Assembly: GCA_015660315.1 (NCBI GenBank)
Contig: DQLG01000283.1
Span: 1 to 32,597, forward strand
Direction: 5' to 3'
Origin: Candidatus Latescibacterota bacterium
GTDB taxonomy: Bacteria; Latescibacterota; UBA2968; UBA8231
DNA length: 32,597 nucleotides
A program made the position numbers and the translations under genes. The notes under the pieces are model-generated. The model was not told where the DNA came from, made no database searches, and saw only the letters and a list, made by a program, of their open reading frames with translations. Shown here piece after piece: positions 6,802-16,589 of the stretch (position 1 is its first letter; every line of letters starts with the position of its first letter).

Positions 6802-8937
6802 GTGACCGATACGGCCGTACTCGGCTTGCGTGCCGCGTTTTACCAGCAGTTGCACTGTCGCTACCAACGCCATGCCTTCGACAATTGGTTGGTTTGGGGC
6901 GGCAACGAGATCATTGAAATAGACGGTACAACGTATGGACCGACCTTAGCGAGGGCCTATATCGAGCCGGGCAAGACGTCGGCTCGGGCTACGGTGCGTT
7001 GTCAGCTCTTCATCGACGCCATCGACGCAAGCGCCGTCCGTGCGGAGGACATCGATGCGCGATTGTGGACTGATGTCGATGACACGGGCTCGTATATCGA
7101 GATGCAACTGGTTACCGACGGGCAAGGCGCGGCGGTGCCCGACGGCAATAATCTCGTTTTCGAGTCGCCGGCCTTCGATTTGTCGCGCACCGGCGCCTTT
7201 AACTACACGGTAGAGTTTTCCGCCGATAGCCACGTCGAAGCAGGGCGCAAGGAATGGATCAGTCTCAACGACTTGGCCAAAAATAGCGACGGCGTGGTCG
7301 TGGTCAGCCCGCAATGGGTGCGACAGGGGCCGACGATCGCCGAGGTGTGCGCGCGCAAGGTTGACGCTCGGGTCGAAGAGGGCACTTTTCGTTCGGGCAC
7401 GCTCGCAGACATAACGCGACGGTTGGCGGATATACCGGCCGATGTGATCTATCTGCTGCCCTTTTTTCTGCCGGGTTTTGCAGATCTGCATACCGGAGAG
7501 GACGTGCGCAAAGGCAGCCTGGGTAGCGTCTATGCGGTGCGCGACTTCTTTCGGATCGACCCCGAGCTAGTTTCGCCGCTGGCCAACGTAGATCTGGCGG
7601 GATTGGTGGAGGAAGGGCTGGTGCGTCCGGGTGAAGTGGATGAGATGGAGGCTTTCGCTGGCATGTCGACGGCAGCGGCGCAACGGGCGCTTGGTCGTGA
7701 GGCACTCGTGCAACTGGTCGGTCGTGCCGAGTTGCGGGCATTGACCCGGCGGGCCCACGCACTGGGCAAGAAGGTTATTTTTGATCTGGTGTTGATGCAG
7801 AGCAGTCGCGATTGCCCGTTGATCGAAGAACATCCCGAGTGGTATCTGCTCGACGAAAATGGCGCGCCGCGCATACACCAGATTGCTTGGTTGGTCTATT
7901 CCGATGTGGCGCTTTTCGACTTGGTCTACAACCGGCCATTGCAGGACTATCTGTTGGAGGTCGCGCCCTATTGGATCGAGCAATGCGATTTCGACGGGGT
8001 GCGCATCGACGCCAGCCAGACGATCGATCGTCCCTTCCTCAAAAAGCTTAAAAACCGCATCCAAGCTACCCAACCACAAGCTCTGGTGCTAGGAGAGACC
8101 TTGTGTCCGCTGGCGGAGGCTGTGGATATCCCGGTGGATATGGTCTATGCGCTATTGGTCGACTTTCATCGGGATGTCGAACACGCCGGACCGCTCGTCG
8201 ATTTTATCGAAGAGACCAATCGTGTCTATGCGCCAGGCACGGTGGCAATGGCCTATTTCGAAAACCACGATAGCCCGCGGGCCACGCAGGTATGGCACGA
8301 TCGTTTTGCTGAACTCTTGCAACACGACGAGCAGGCGCGTTCTTATTGGCAGGCACTTGCAAACCAGAGCCATGGTCGTGGGGAGGCGCTGTTGATGGCG
8401 CTGCTCAAAAACTTGCAGACCGCGCTTATCGATAGCTCGGCGGGTTCGGCCTCGGGGTGTGTCCTGGCTCGGGGCCTGGAACTGGGCAGCGAATGGGGCG
8501 AGCAGACGCGCACCGATTTCGAGACGGAGACCCTGTTGAATTTTGCCTGGTCTGAACGTGAGCCGAACGCGAGCCTGGTGCGGGCCTATGCGCAATTGCT
8601 GGAACTGCAAAGCGCATGCCCCGAATTCAGCGCCGGGGAAGTTTACTTCCACCGCAATAACGCCGGCGGTGATGTGGACGATCGCATCCTGGCTTATGTC
8701 CGTTATAGCGCCCGCGGAGCGGTGCTGGTAGCCCATAATCTCGATCCACGCACGCCCCACCGAGCCCATTGCAATTTTGACTATTTGCCCGGCTCGCCGA
8801 TGCCGCGCGAAAAATGCTTCGACACCTATGAAGCCTTCGCGATCGAGACGGCGGCGGTTGGTGACGGTCTTTTCGAGCTTTGTCTTATGCCCTTACAGAC
8901 GCAGGTCTGGCGACTCGGTCAAGCGCCTTGCCTATAA
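6802..8937 (+). CDS. GH13 (alpha-amylase family) glycosidase
   Basis: A 711-residue protein with a non-catalytic N-terminal part of about 200 residues, then a TIM-barrel GH13 domain. The three catalytic carboxylates are present: D403 in DGVRIDAS (nucleophile), E432 in LVLGETLC (acid/base) and D490 in YFENHDS (transition-state stabiliser). It should act on alpha-glucosidic bonds, either as hydrolase or transferase. No signal peptide is seen, so it is likely cytoplasmic. I prefer the GTG at 6802, preceded by GGAG, because the longer frame from 6721 overlaps DUF3500. It follows the cupin and DUF3500 genes with a 28-base gap. The exact GH13 subfamily is not clear to me. Confidence 0.88.
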   Translation: MTDTAVLGLRAAFYQQLHCRYQRHAFDNWLVWGGNEIIEIDGTTYGPTLARAYIEPGKTSARATVRCQLFIDAIDASAVRAEDIDARLWTDVDDTGSYIEMQLVTDGQGAAVPDGNNLVFESPAFDLSRTGAFNYTVEFSADSHVEAGRKEWISLNDLAKNSDGVVVVSPQWVRQGPTIAEVCARKVDARVEEGTFRSGTLADITRRLADIPADVIYLLPFFLPGFADLHTGEDVRKGSLGSVYAVRDFFRIDPELVSPLANVDLAGLVEEGLVRPGEVDEMEAFAGMSTAAAQRALGREALVQLVGRAELRALTRRAHALGKKVIFDLVLMQSSRDCPLIEEHPEWYLLDENGAPRIHQIAWLVYSDVALFDLVYNRPLQDYLLEVAPYWIEQCDFDGVRIDASQTIDRPFLKKLKNRIQATQPQALVLGETLCPLAEAVDIPVDMVYALLVDFHRDVEHAGPLVDFIEETNRVYAPGTVAMAYFENHDSPRATQVWHDRFAELLQHDEQARSYWQALANQSHGRGEALLMALLKNLQTALIDSSAGSASGCVLARGLELGSEWGEQTRTDFETETLLNFAWSEREPNASLVRAYAQLLELQSACPEFSAGEVYFHRNNAGGDVDDRILAYVRYSARGAVLVAHNLDPRTPHRAHCNFDYLPGSPMPREKCFDTYEAFAIETAAVGDGLFELCLMPLQTQVWRLGQAPCL

Positions 8938-8998
8938 TAGTATTCGTCTCTAACTTGCATAGACCTAAAATAAAAGAATCTAAAAAAGGGAGTTTGTT

Positions 8999-9700
8999 GT
9001 GAAAGTAATGCGCCTGATCGCCATCGCATTTATCGCCTTGGTTGCCTGCGCCGAACAGGCCCAAGCGCCGCCCGACCCGCAAACAGAAGAAGAGAAAAAG
9101 CGTTACGCCATCGGCTTGTCGGTGGCTGGAAACACGCTCGGGACCTTCAAGGGCGAGTTCACCGCCGAAGAAGTAGCGATGATTGCCGAAGGCTTCAAGG
9201 CCGGAATGGTCGAAGGAGAGCCGGCGATCGATATGAACGATTACGGCCAGGAACTCAACGACTATCTGCAGCAGCGTTTTGCGAATGTGCAGGCTCGTAC
9301 CCAGGAACAGGCCGTCGGTGAGAAAGAAATGGGCGTGGCTTTTATTGAGCAGGCCGCCGCCGAGCCGGGTGCGGTCAAAACAGCTTCCGGCCTGGTTTAT
9401 ATCGAGCAGGTAGCAGGTAGTGGTGCCCAACCTCAACCAACGGACAAGGTCAAGGTTCACTACCACGGTACGCTGATCGATGGTACGGTCTTTGATTCTT
9501 CGGTCGAACGAAACGAGCCAGTAGATTTCCCGCTCAATCAGGTTATAGCGGGGTGGACCGAAGGCGTGGCGATGATGAAGGTCGGCGGCAAAGCCAAGCT
9601 GGTTATTCCGCCAGAATTGGCCTATGGTGACCGTCCCACTGGAAAAATCCCACCGGGGTCGACGTTGATTTTCGAAGTTGAGTTACTGGGCATCGAATAG
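8999..9700 (+). CDS. FKBP-type peptidyl-prolyl isomerase, lipoprotein (FkpA/Mip-like)
   Basis: A 233-residue protein. Residues 1-17 form a lipoprotein signal with lipobox LVAC (Cys17). Residues of about 35-115 are the helical dimerisation domain typical of FkpA/Mip ([19 protein letters not shown]). The C-terminal FKBP domain has [29 protein letters not shown] and [10 protein letters not shown], which line the active site. It should catalyse proline isomerisation and act as a chaperone in the envelope. The start is GTG at 8999 with GGGAG upstream. A 61-base A/T-rich gap after the GH13 gene could hold its own promoter. The next gene follows by ten bases. Confidence 0.93.
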   Translation: MKVMRLIAIAFIALVACAEQAQAPPDPQTEEEKKRYAIGLSVAGNTLGTFKGEFTAEEVAMIAEGFKAGMVEGEPAIDMNDYGQELNDYLQQRFANVQARTQEQAVGEKEMGVAFIEQAAAEPGAVKTASGLVYIEQVAGSGAQPQPTDKVKVHYHGTLIDGTVFDSSVERNEPVDFPLNQVIAGWTEGVAMMKVGGKAKLVIPPELAYGDRPTGKIPPGSTLIFEVELLGIE

Positions 9701-9710
9701 GAGAGGCGGG

Positions 9711-10517
9711 ATGACGAAAATTGGTGCAATTCACTACAACTGGCCCGGTTATGATCTGGAGGGTTTTGCCCGCCGGGCCAGCGAGATCGGTTACGAGCAT
9801 TGCGAGCTACAGATCGGTGATATTTGGGACGGCGAGTCCAAGGACGGCGAGAAGTCGGCCGAGGCCACGCGCGAGCTTTTGGCGAAATACGGCATGCAGG
9901 CTTCGGCGGTGGCGGCGGGTAACGACTTCCTGCAAGCCGATCCGGCGGACTTCGAAGCACAGATCGAGCGCTATCGCTATGTTTGCCAGATCATTCCCGC
10001 CACCGGCACGGATATCGTGCGCTCGGACGGGGGCTGGAATCGCAACGACCAGGTGCCCGAAGATCAGTGGGATGCGATGATGCTCGAGGCCTTTAAGCGC
10101 TGCGCCGATTTTCTCGAACAGTACAACGTGCGCATCGCGCTCGACAACCACGGAATTTCGACCAACGACGGTGATTGGCAGTTGAGTCTGATCGAGCGGG
10201 TCGGCTCGGATCGGCTCGGTGTCAACCTCGACACGATGAACTACCGCTGGTTCGGGCACGAGCTGGACCAGATTGATCGCTTCTACGAGATTCTGGCGCC
10301 GCATGTGTTCCACACGCATATGAAAGACGGGACGGGTTCACGGCAGGATTACAAGGGTGCAGCGTTGGGCGATGGAGAAATCCATCTGGACCACGTGGTC
10401 AAATGTCTAAAAGAAGTTGGTTACGACGGAGCTTGGACGGCGGAATACGAAGGAGCGGAGGCTGAGGGCGGGGTGGGCTACGAAAAATGCTACGGGTGGC
10501 TTAAAGAGAAGATCTGA
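9711..10517 (+). CDS. Sugar phosphate isomerase/epimerase (xylose isomerase-like TIM barrel)
   Basis: A 268-residue protein of the AP-endonuclease-2/xylose-isomerase-like family. Candidate metal ligands line up along the barrel: D145 with H147 (ALDNHG, where many relatives have Glu), D174 (NLDTMNYRW), H201/H203 (VFHTHMKDG) and E245 (TAEYEG). Relatives isomerise or epimerise sugars such as hydroxypyruvate, inosose and psicose. The ATG at 9711 has AGGAGAGG upstream and is preferred to an earlier in-frame ATG inside the FKBP gene. The gene converges with the small membrane-protein gene, and only three bases separate their stops. The substrate is unknown. Confidence 0.87.
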   Translation: MTKIGAIHYNWPGYDLEGFARRASEIGYEHCELQIGDIWDGESKDGEKSAEATRELLAKYGMQASAVAAGNDFLQADPADFEAQIERYRYVCQIIPATGTDIVRSDGGWNRNDQVPEDQWDAMMLEAFKRCADFLEQYNVRIALDNHGISTNDGDWQLSLIERVGSDRLGVNLDTMNYRWFGHELDQIDRFYEILAPHVFHTHMKDGTGSRQDYKGAALGDGEIHLDHVVKCLKEVGYDGAWTAEYEGAEAEGGVGYEKCYGWLKEKI

Positions 10518-10520
10518 GCT

Positions 10521-10841
10521 CTATTCGATTTTGCGGATTTCGCTGCGCTGCTTGCGCGCGTCTTCATCCTCCTTGATATCGTTCATGTCTATCTTTATGC
10601 GATTGAAACGCTTTTCGAGCTTGATCTTTTTGGTCGTCAGCAAGCCTTTATTTTGCACAGCCACATTTTTTTGGCTCTGGACTATTTTAAGCCGGCTTAG
10701 GGCCTCCTGCTTGAGACTGGACACGTGGCTGATTTGGTGTTTCATGCGCCCGATCAGCTGTGCGGTCCCCACCTTAGCGCCAACCGAGGCAAACATCAAG
10801 AACAGCGCGGTGATCATGGCCGGTACTTCAATTCCTTCCAT
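10521..10841 (-). CDS. Small membrane-anchored coiled-coil protein, unknown
   Basis: A 106-residue protein with one hydrophobic segment near residues 8-30 (PAMITALFLMFASVGAKVG) followed by a highly basic, helical C-terminal part rich in Lys, Gln and Arg (about residues 35-106), which could form a coiled coil. I do not recognise a family. It lies downstream of the HAD gene on the same strand with a 39-base gap. The charged tail next to one membrane helix suggests a small inner-membrane protein, but nothing points to a function. Confidence 0.6.
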   Translation of the reverse strand: MEGIEVPAMITALFLMFASVGAKVGTAQLIGRMKHQISHVSSLKQEALSRLKIVQSQKNVAVQNKGLLTTKKIKLEKRFNRIKIDMNDIKEDEDARKQRSEIRKIE

Positions 10842-10880
10842 GCGATTTTCCCTCTCTTATTTTGCAAAATATACGAAGCG

Positions 10881-11504
10881 TTAAAAATCAGGCAAGTTTT
10901 TATTTCCTATGACTTCGACTAATTCGTGCTCTGTTTTGGCGGCATCGCGAAAGAGCACGGTTGCCAAATTGAGTTGGGCCGCCGCCGCTATGCAGCGTGG
11001 GTTGTCGTCAATGAGCACAGCTTCTTGTGGTTGGCAGCCGATCTGCTGCAATGTATAGTGGAACGCGGCCGGCTCAGGCTTGAGTAAACCGATTTCCTGT
11101 GACAAGAATATTTTCTCGAAGACATCAAGTGTGTTGCAAACGCGTTGTACCCCCTGCCACAGCACGACATTATTATTGGAAAGCGCGTAGAGCGGGTAGT
11201 CGGTGGCTAATTTCCTGAGCAGGGGACCGACACCCTCGATTTCGTGTAGGATCAATTCTTCAAAAGCGCGGCCCAGTTCGTCGTCCGTGGCGTGTATTTT
11301 AAGGCCCGTGCGGAAGGCGGCGAAGAATTCATCGGCGCTGATTTCACCGCGTTCAAAGGCGTAGAATTCGGTGCTGTCGTGTAGCCATTGCCCTAGGCTT
11401 TCTTCGTCGTGGTGGCCTTCGACTCCGGGTAGGTGGACGAGGCCGGGCAGACCGGCGGTGCGCACTACGGTGTCGCAGAGGTCGAAGATCAGGGCGCGGA
11501 TCAT
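10881..11504 (-). CDS. HAD superfamily hydrolase (subfamily IA)
   Basis: A 207-residue HAD-type phosphatase. Motif I is IFDLCDTVV, with the nucleophilic Asp at residue 8. The position two residues on is Cys rather than Asp, similar to the D-x-Y-[GD]-T variants in this superfamily. Motif II is YALSNNN, motif III is the Lys in LLKPEPAAF, and motif IV is VLIDDNPRC. It carries the helical cap of subfamily IA. The ATG overlaps the hrpA stop by four bases (ATGA), so it is translated from the same mRNA as hrpA. The substrate is unknown, and loss of the second motif I Asp leaves open whether it is a phosphatase or another HAD activity. Confidence 0.87.
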   Translation of the reverse strand: MIRALIFDLCDTVVRTAGLPGLVHLPGVEGHHDEESLGQWLHDSTEFYAFERGEISADEFFAAFRTGLKIHATDDELGRAFEELILHEIEGVGPLLRKLATDYPLYALSNNNVVLWQGVQRVCNTLDVFEKIFLSQEIGLLKPEPAAFHYTLQQIGCQPQEAVLIDDNPRCIAAAAQLNLATVLFRDAAKTEHELVEVIGNKNLPDF

Positions 11505-14500
11505 CGGATCTGCCGGATCTGCTCGATCTTTTTGTCGAGTCGTTTGGGGGAAATCGGATGGGCGGTGCCCAACTCCTGGGCGAAGACCGAGACGCGATAT
11601 TCTTCCAGCATCCAGCGCAATTCCTCGATTAGTTTCTTTCGCTCGGGCGAATTATCTTCGGCGGTGAATTTCCCCAACGGGTTTTGGTAGATCTTGATCA
11701 GGTCTGCTTTTTGCGCGTCTTTGCGCGGGTCGGTCTTGTTTCGTTCTGCGCGGACTTGCACCGCTTTTAGGTAGCGGAGCAGGTGGCTGAGCTGACGGAA
11801 GGGGACGTGAGCTAGGAAGTCGGCTGGCTCCAGCCGTTCGAGATCTGCGTCGAGCCCGAGATAGGTCTGGCCGGAGAGCAGGATTTCTCGGCGGGCTTTG
11901 AGCAGGCCGTCGACCAGCGAGATAAAACGTGGGGCCAGGCCGCGCAGCAGTTTTTCTGCTTGCTCGAGCGTAGCAGTAAAATCGCTTTGGCACAGAGGCA
12001 GGATCTTTTCGCGGTGGAAGAGATAGCGTTCGAGGTGTTCAAAAGCCTGTTCGCGCAGTTCAAGGGGGCTGCCTTGGTAGAGCGCCTTGAACTGCGCCAA
12101 TTCTTTCAGCTCGCGTTGCAGCCAGGCCAGCTTGTCGCCGAGTGCCAGGGTGCAGAGTCCGAAAAAACCTTCGCGCGAACGGGCCTCGGCTTCGGCGCGG
12201 CTCTTGCAGAGCGTGAGGGAAATGCCGGCTTCGCCCCGGTCGAGGCCGGGCCAGCCGTAGAGCGGCACGCCGCCGACTTGTGTGATTTCTACCCTTTCGG
12301 GCAGATCGCCGAAATCCCATTCGGTTACACTCTCCCGTTGCCATTGTTGTGCGGCTTTTTTCCAGGCGTTGAGCTCTGCTGGGGTATCGTGTTGCTCGAG
12401 GCTTTGTGTTAGTTGCTGCAGGTTGCGGCCGGCGGCGATCGGCTGGTCGTCGGTTCCCTGGACCTCGATGCGCATCTTGAGATGGTCGGGCAATTCGTCG
12501 GCGTGCCAATCGGCGGCTTGGATGTGGATGCGGTAATTTTGCCGGATGTGGTCTTGCAGAGATTCGAGGAAGGTCGGGTGCGTCGGTTTAAGGGCCGAGG
12601 CGATATCCTTGGCTTTTTCGGGAATCGGTAGCAATTGTTTGCGGATCGCCTTGGGCAGCGCGCGCAACAGGGCGGTGATCTTTTCCTGCAATAGGCCCGG
12701 TACCAGCCATTCGAGCACCTCCGGGTCGACGGCCTGGGCGAGTTTGTAGGGCAGGGCGACGGTGATGCCGTCTTCGTCTTGGCCCGGGCTGTAGGCATAG
12801 CTGAGAGCCAACTCCTCGCCGTCGAAATCTAACACGTCGGGGAAGGCCTGTTCATCGAAGTCGGTGCGCGTGGCGCCGAGCAGATCCTCTTCCTGCATCA
12901 ACAGGAAGTCGTCGGCCTTGTCCTTGATGAAGCGGTTGAGGTCGTGCAGTGAGGACACATCGTCGAGGTGCCGGGTGTAGAAGTCGACAGCGGCTTGTTC
13001 AATATCGACAGCCGCGGCTTTCGTACCGGGCGCCCGGGTCTGCCAGGTTTCTAGTTTCTGGCAGAGGCGGGTATTGCGTTTGAGAAATTCGTGGGGGGTA
13101 TGCACGGCGCCGGGCACCAGCGCTTCGCGGATAAATATTTCGGTGGCTTCGCGGGTATTGATACGGCTGTAGCCGATGCGCCGGGTGAGTAGTTCGAGGC
13201 CATAGAGGGTGAGTTTTTCGCGCACCAGCACCCGGCCCGAGCGGGCGTTGAAATAGGGTTGGTCGTAGGAGGCGCGGTAGAGGTGGCTGCCCAGTTCTTC
13301 CAGCCATTCGGGTTGGATGCGGGCGACGGTGCGGGCGAAGAGGCGGGAGGTTTCGACGATTTCGGCAGAGACGATCCAGCCGGGCGTCTTGTCCTTGTTG
13401 CGTTGTTCGTCTTCGGCGGCCTTCTTTTTTTCGTTGCGCTGGAAGAGCCCTGAACCGGGGAATACCATGACTTCGCGGTTGCGCGCCGCTTTATAGAGGT
13501 TGCCCTCTTCTTTGCAGGCTATGCTCGACAGCAGGCCGGTGAGTATAGCGCGGTGGATCGCGTCGTATTCGGCGGGTTGCTCGTTAAAGCGGAAGCCCTT
13601 TATCTCGCGCAGGGATTCCTTGATCTGCTGGTGTATATCTCGCCACTCGCGCATGCGCATATAAGAGAGGTAGTGCGCCTTGCAGAATTTGCGTAGCTGA
13701 TTCTGCGAGGAGCTTTCCATCTTGTCGTGATAGGTGCTCCAGATATTGAGAAAGGCGAGGAAGTCGCTGTTCTTGTCTTGGAATTGCCGGTGCATAGCAT
13801 CGGCTTCGGCTTGTGCTTCTAAGGGGCGCTCGCGCGGGTCTTGCACGCTGATCGCGGCGGCGATAACGAGCACTTCGGACAGCGCGTGCTCCTCGCGGGC
13901 CTGCAGCAACATGCGCGAGACGGTGGGGTCGATGGGTAGGCGGGCCATATCGCGCCCGGTGCGGGTGAGCTTGCGGTTTTCGTCGAGCGCGTTGAGTTCG
14001 CGCAGGAGTTGGAAGCCGCCGCCGATGGCTTGTTTGGAGGGCGGGTCGATAAAGGGGAAGGCTTCGATTTCGCCGAGCTTGAGGTTGATCATGCGCAGAA
14101 TAACCTCGGCGAGGTTGGCGCGCTGGATCTCGGGTTGCGTGTATTCGTCCCGTGCGAGGAAGTCTTGCTCAGAGTAGAGGCGAATGCAGATGCCGTCCTC
14201 GACGCGGCCGCAGCGGCCTTCGCGCTGGCGGGCGCTCGACCGGGAGATCGCTTCGATGGGCAGGCGCTGGGTGTGCGTGCGTGGGTTGTAGCGCGAGAGC
14301 CTAGCCAGGCCGGAGTCGATGACGTAGCGGATGCGGGGAATGGTCAGCGAGGTCTCGGCGATATTGGTGGCCAATACGACGCGGCGGCTACCCCCGGATG
14401 AGAAGACGCGTTGTTGTTCGGAGGCGGTCAGGCGGCCGAAGAGCGACAGGATTTCGAGGCCGCGCAACTTGCGCTCTTCGAGCCGCTCGCGGGTTTCGCG

Positions 14501-15406
14501 GATATCGCGCTCGGAAGGTAAGAAGACCAGCAGGTCACCCTGCCGCGATTCCTGCAGGACCTTGTCGACCGAATCGACGGCGGCATCTATATAGGTGTAG
14601 TCGCCGCGGTCCTGCATCATTTCATCGAGCGGCCAATAGCGCACCTCGACGGGGAACATCCGACCGGAGACCTCGATTATCGGTGCGTCGTCAAAGGCCT
14701 TGGAAAAAGTTTCGGTGTCGATCGTTGCCGAGGTGATGACGATTTTGAGCTCGGGGCGTTTGCGGCGCAGCAGCCGCAGATAGCCGAGTAGAAAGTCGAT
14801 ATTGAGGCTGCGCTCGTGCGCTTCGTCGACGATGATGGTGTCGTATTCGAGTAGGTCGGGGTCGGTCTGTGTTTCGGCGAGCAGCATGCCGTCGGTCATG
14901 ACCTTGATACAGGTCTCAGGTGCGGTCTGGTCACGGAAGCGGATCTTGCAACCAACATCGCGGCCATAAGTGACCTTGAGCTCTTCGGCGATGCGCTGGG
15001 CGATAGACAGGGCGGCGACGCGGCGCGGTTGCGTAACGCCGATGCGCGCGTCTTGGCCGCGGCCGGCTTCGAGACAAATCTTGGGCAGTTGTGTGCTCTT
15101 GCCCGAGCCGGTTTCGCCGGCGATGATGACGACGGGATTTTCTTTGATCGTCGCGAGGATTTCGTCTTTGCGGTCGCTGATCGGCAGGGCGGGTGGATAG
15201 GTTGGCTCGGGTCGATTTTTGTGGCGTTTTTCGCGCAGGCGGGAAGACCCGCGGGCCTGGCCTAAGAGGTGGTCGATCTCTTTGGGGTCGAGGCGTCGGC
15301 GGCGGTTCAGCCGGCGTTCGATGCGGACTCGGTCCTGCTGCATGCACTGGGGCAGTAGGGCCTTGAGTTCGGCGACTGGGTGCGTTTTTTTGGGCGTTTC
15401 GGTCAA
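11501..15406 (-). CDS. hrpA: ATP-dependent RNA helicase HrpA
   Basis: A 1301-residue DEAH-box helicase, almost the same length as E. coli HrpA. Walker A is GETGSGKST at residues 97-105, DEAH is at 194-197 (VDEAHERS), motif III is SAT, and motif VI is QREGRCGR. The long C-terminal region after the helicase core is also HrpA-like. HrpA acts on RNA and has been linked to mRNA processing and rescue of stalled ribosomes. The start is unsure. The first in-frame codon is TTG at 15406, and the residues after it match the usual N-terminus in spacing, but I see no good Shine-Dalgarno. The next Met is at 15343. The HAD gene overlaps its end. Confidence 0.94.
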   Translation of the reverse strand: MTETPKKTHPVAELKALLPQCMQQDRVRIERRLNRRRRLDPKEIDHLLGQARGSSRLREKRHKNRPEPTYPPALPISDRKDEILATIKENPVVIIAGETGSGKSTQLPKICLEAGRGQDARIGVTQPRRVAALSIAQRIAEELKVTYGRDVGCKIRFRDQTAPETCIKVMTDGMLLAETQTDPDLLEYDTIIVDEAHERSLNIDFLLGYLRLLRRKRPELKIVITSATIDTETFSKAFDDAPIIEVSGRMFPVEVRYWPLDEMMQDRGDYTYIDAAVDSVDKVLQESRQGDLLVFLPSERDIRETRERLEERKLRGLEILSLFGRLTASEQQRVFSSGGSRRVVLATNIAETSLTIPRIRYVIDSGLARLSRYNPRTHTQRLPIEAISRSSARQREGRCGRVEDGICIRLYSEQDFLARDEYTQPEIQRANLAEVILRMINLKLGEIEAFPFIDPPSKQAIGGGFQLLRELNALDENRKLTRTGRDMARLPIDPTVSRMLLQAREEHALSEVLVIAAAISVQDPRERPLEAQAEADAMHRQFQDKNSDFLAFLNIWSTYHDKMESSSQNQLRKFCKAHYLSYMRMREWRDIHQQIKESLREIKGFRFNEQPAEYDAIHRAILTGLLSSIACKEEGNLYKAARNREVMVFPGSGLFQRNEKKKAAEDEQRNKDKTPGWIVSAEIVETSRLFARTVARIQPEWLEELGSHLYRASYDQPYFNARSGRVLVREKLTLYGLELLTRRIGYSRINTREATEIFIREALVPGAVHTPHEFLKRNTRLCQKLETWQTRAPGTKAAAVDIEQAAVDFYTRHLDDVSSLHDLNRFIKDKADDFLLMQEEDLLGATRTDFDEQAFPDVLDFDGEELALSYAYSPGQDEDGITVALPYKLAQAVDPEVLEWLVPGLLQEKITALLRALPKAIRKQLLPIPEKAKDIASALKPTHPTFLESLQDHIRQNYRIHIQAADWHADELPDHLKMRIEVQGTDDQPIAAGRNLQQLTQSLEQHDTPAELNAWKKAAQQWQRESVTEWDFGDLPERVEITQVGGVPLYGWPGLDRGEAGISLTLCKSRAEAEARSREGFFGLCTLALGDKLAWLQRELKELAQFKALYQGSPLELREQAFEHLERYLFHREKILPLCQSDFTATLEQAEKLLRGLAPRFISLVDGLLKARREILLSGQTYLGLDADLERLEPADFLAHVPFRQLSHLLRYLKAVQVRAERNKTDPRKDAQKADLIKIYQNPLGKFTAEDNSPERKKLIEELRWMLEEYRVSVFAQELGTAHPISPKRLDKKIEQIRQIR

Positions 15407-15488
15407 TTTTTACAATAAGTTATGACATGTTTTATAATCTTAGAAATTTAAGGATGGGTGTTAATAGTAGCAAATGAAGAAAAGGCGC

Positions 15489-15507
15489 AAAAAATCCGTC
15501 TGGACGG
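15489..15507 (-). terminator. Weak terminator-like hairpin
   Basis: Read on the minus strand, CCGTC-CA-GACGG is followed by one A and six T residues. It lies 56 bases past the stop of the GT39-like gene. The stem is short and the loop tight, so efficiency is doubtful. Confidence 0.3.
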
Positions 15508-15562
15508 TGGGTGTGATTTTTTTGAAAGACCAGAAAAATCGATGAGCGCCTAAGCACGGGCC

Positions 15563-16582
15563 TTAGTAGAGATGCCAGTAACTCCAGATATAACAGAGCG
15601 CTACGGTGGCCCAAAGGCCCTGGCGGGCCCAGCGCGGATAGAGTCTGAGGCCGATCGCCGCTAGTCCGAAGAGGCAAGGCAGGGCGCACAGCAGCAGCGC
15701 TTCGCTTTGCGGGGTAAACAAATAGAAAGGGCAAGGCGCCAACAGACCTAAAATCAGCAGTCCATGGCGGGGGTCCTTGCGCCAATCGGCGGCGCGCAGT
15801 CCGGAGATGAGCAATAGGATCATGACGAGCATGCCGGGCAGGGCTTTGGGCAGTGCGAGGTTGGTGCTGAGTAGGGCGAAGAGTGGGATGGCCTCGCTGG
15901 TCTGCTGCGGCGTCAGTGCGGGCAGGCGCACGCTGAGAAAATGGAAAAACGGCTGCCAGAAGACGAGCAGGAAGATGGCTAAGACCAGGGCTTGCGCCGA
16001 CCACCACCAACGCTGTTTGTCGCGGGTGTAGCGCTCGCGATAAAGCAGTACGGTAACGCTTTGCAGCAAGGGCAGAAAAACCAGGCCGGCTTGCAGGCCC
16101 CACGAGAGGATTGAGGCGATAATCCAGGCGCCGAGCCAGGTGCGTTCGCCGGCGCGCATATATTCGAGGAAAAACCAATAGGACAATAGCGCGGCGACCA
16201 GCGCCAGGGTGGCCGGTGATATGGCACGGGCTTGGGCGACGAGGAAGGGGGCGCCGGCCAAGAGCAGCAGGGCGCTTGATGTGGCGTGGGCGCCGGCCAT
16301 CGCACGTATGACCCGGGTGCATAGGAGTAAGGCCAAGAGCCCGGCTAGTACGCCGGGTAGGCGTAGCCACAGCGGATGTGTACCCGCTTCCTGCCAGAGC
16401 CCCAGAAGTAGCAGATAGAAGGGGCTGTAGATGGTGCTCAATTGTAAAACGAGCGGTTGGCTGGCGCGCTCGAGCAGATCGGCTTCGTGTACGGTGAGCG
16501 AAAGACTGCCGGGTGCGTAGAGCGAAAGAGCGGTTAAGAGCGCTAGGCCCGAGAGCAGGGCAATGGAGAAGTCGCGGTGCAT
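15563..16582 (-). CDS. Polytopic membrane protein, GT39/ArnT-like glycosyltransferase candidate
   Basis: A 339-residue protein with about nine to ten hydrophobic segments. After the first helix comes a loop with TVHEADLLERASQ and then STIYSPFYLLLLGLWQEAG and LWLRLPGVLAG. That order resembles the first periplasmic loop and second helix of PMT/GT39-type transferases, which move sugars from lipid carriers. The usual D-E acidic pair appears only as H-E-A-D. The protein is shorter than the typical 450-550 residues, so it may be a reduced member or a different polytopic family. It starts seven bases after the amidohydrolase stop on the same strand and is likely co-transcribed with it. Confidence 0.62.
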   Translation of the reverse strand: MHRDFSIALLSGLALLTALSLYAPGSLSLTVHEADLLERASQPLVLQLSTIYSPFYLLLLGLWQEAGTHPLWLRLPGVLAGLLALLLCTRVIRAMAGAHATSSALLLLAGAPFLVAQARAISPATLALVAALLSYWFFLEYMRAGERTWLGAWIIASILSWGLQAGLVFLPLLQSVTVLLYRERYTRDKQRWWWSAQALVLAIFLLVFWQPFFHFLSVRLPALTPQQTSEAIPLFALLSTNLALPKALPGMLVMILLLISGLRAADWRKDPRHGLLILGLLAPCPFYLFTPQSEALLLCALPCLFGLAAIGLRLYPRWARQGLWATVALCYIWSYWHLY

Positions 16583-16589
16583 GGGATGT

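Noticed and set aside
10881-11504. Inactive HAD protein because of Cys in the second motif I position
   Set aside because: Variants with Tyr or another residue at this position are known in active haloacid dehalogenase-type members, and motifs II to IV are intact, so inactivity cannot be claimed.
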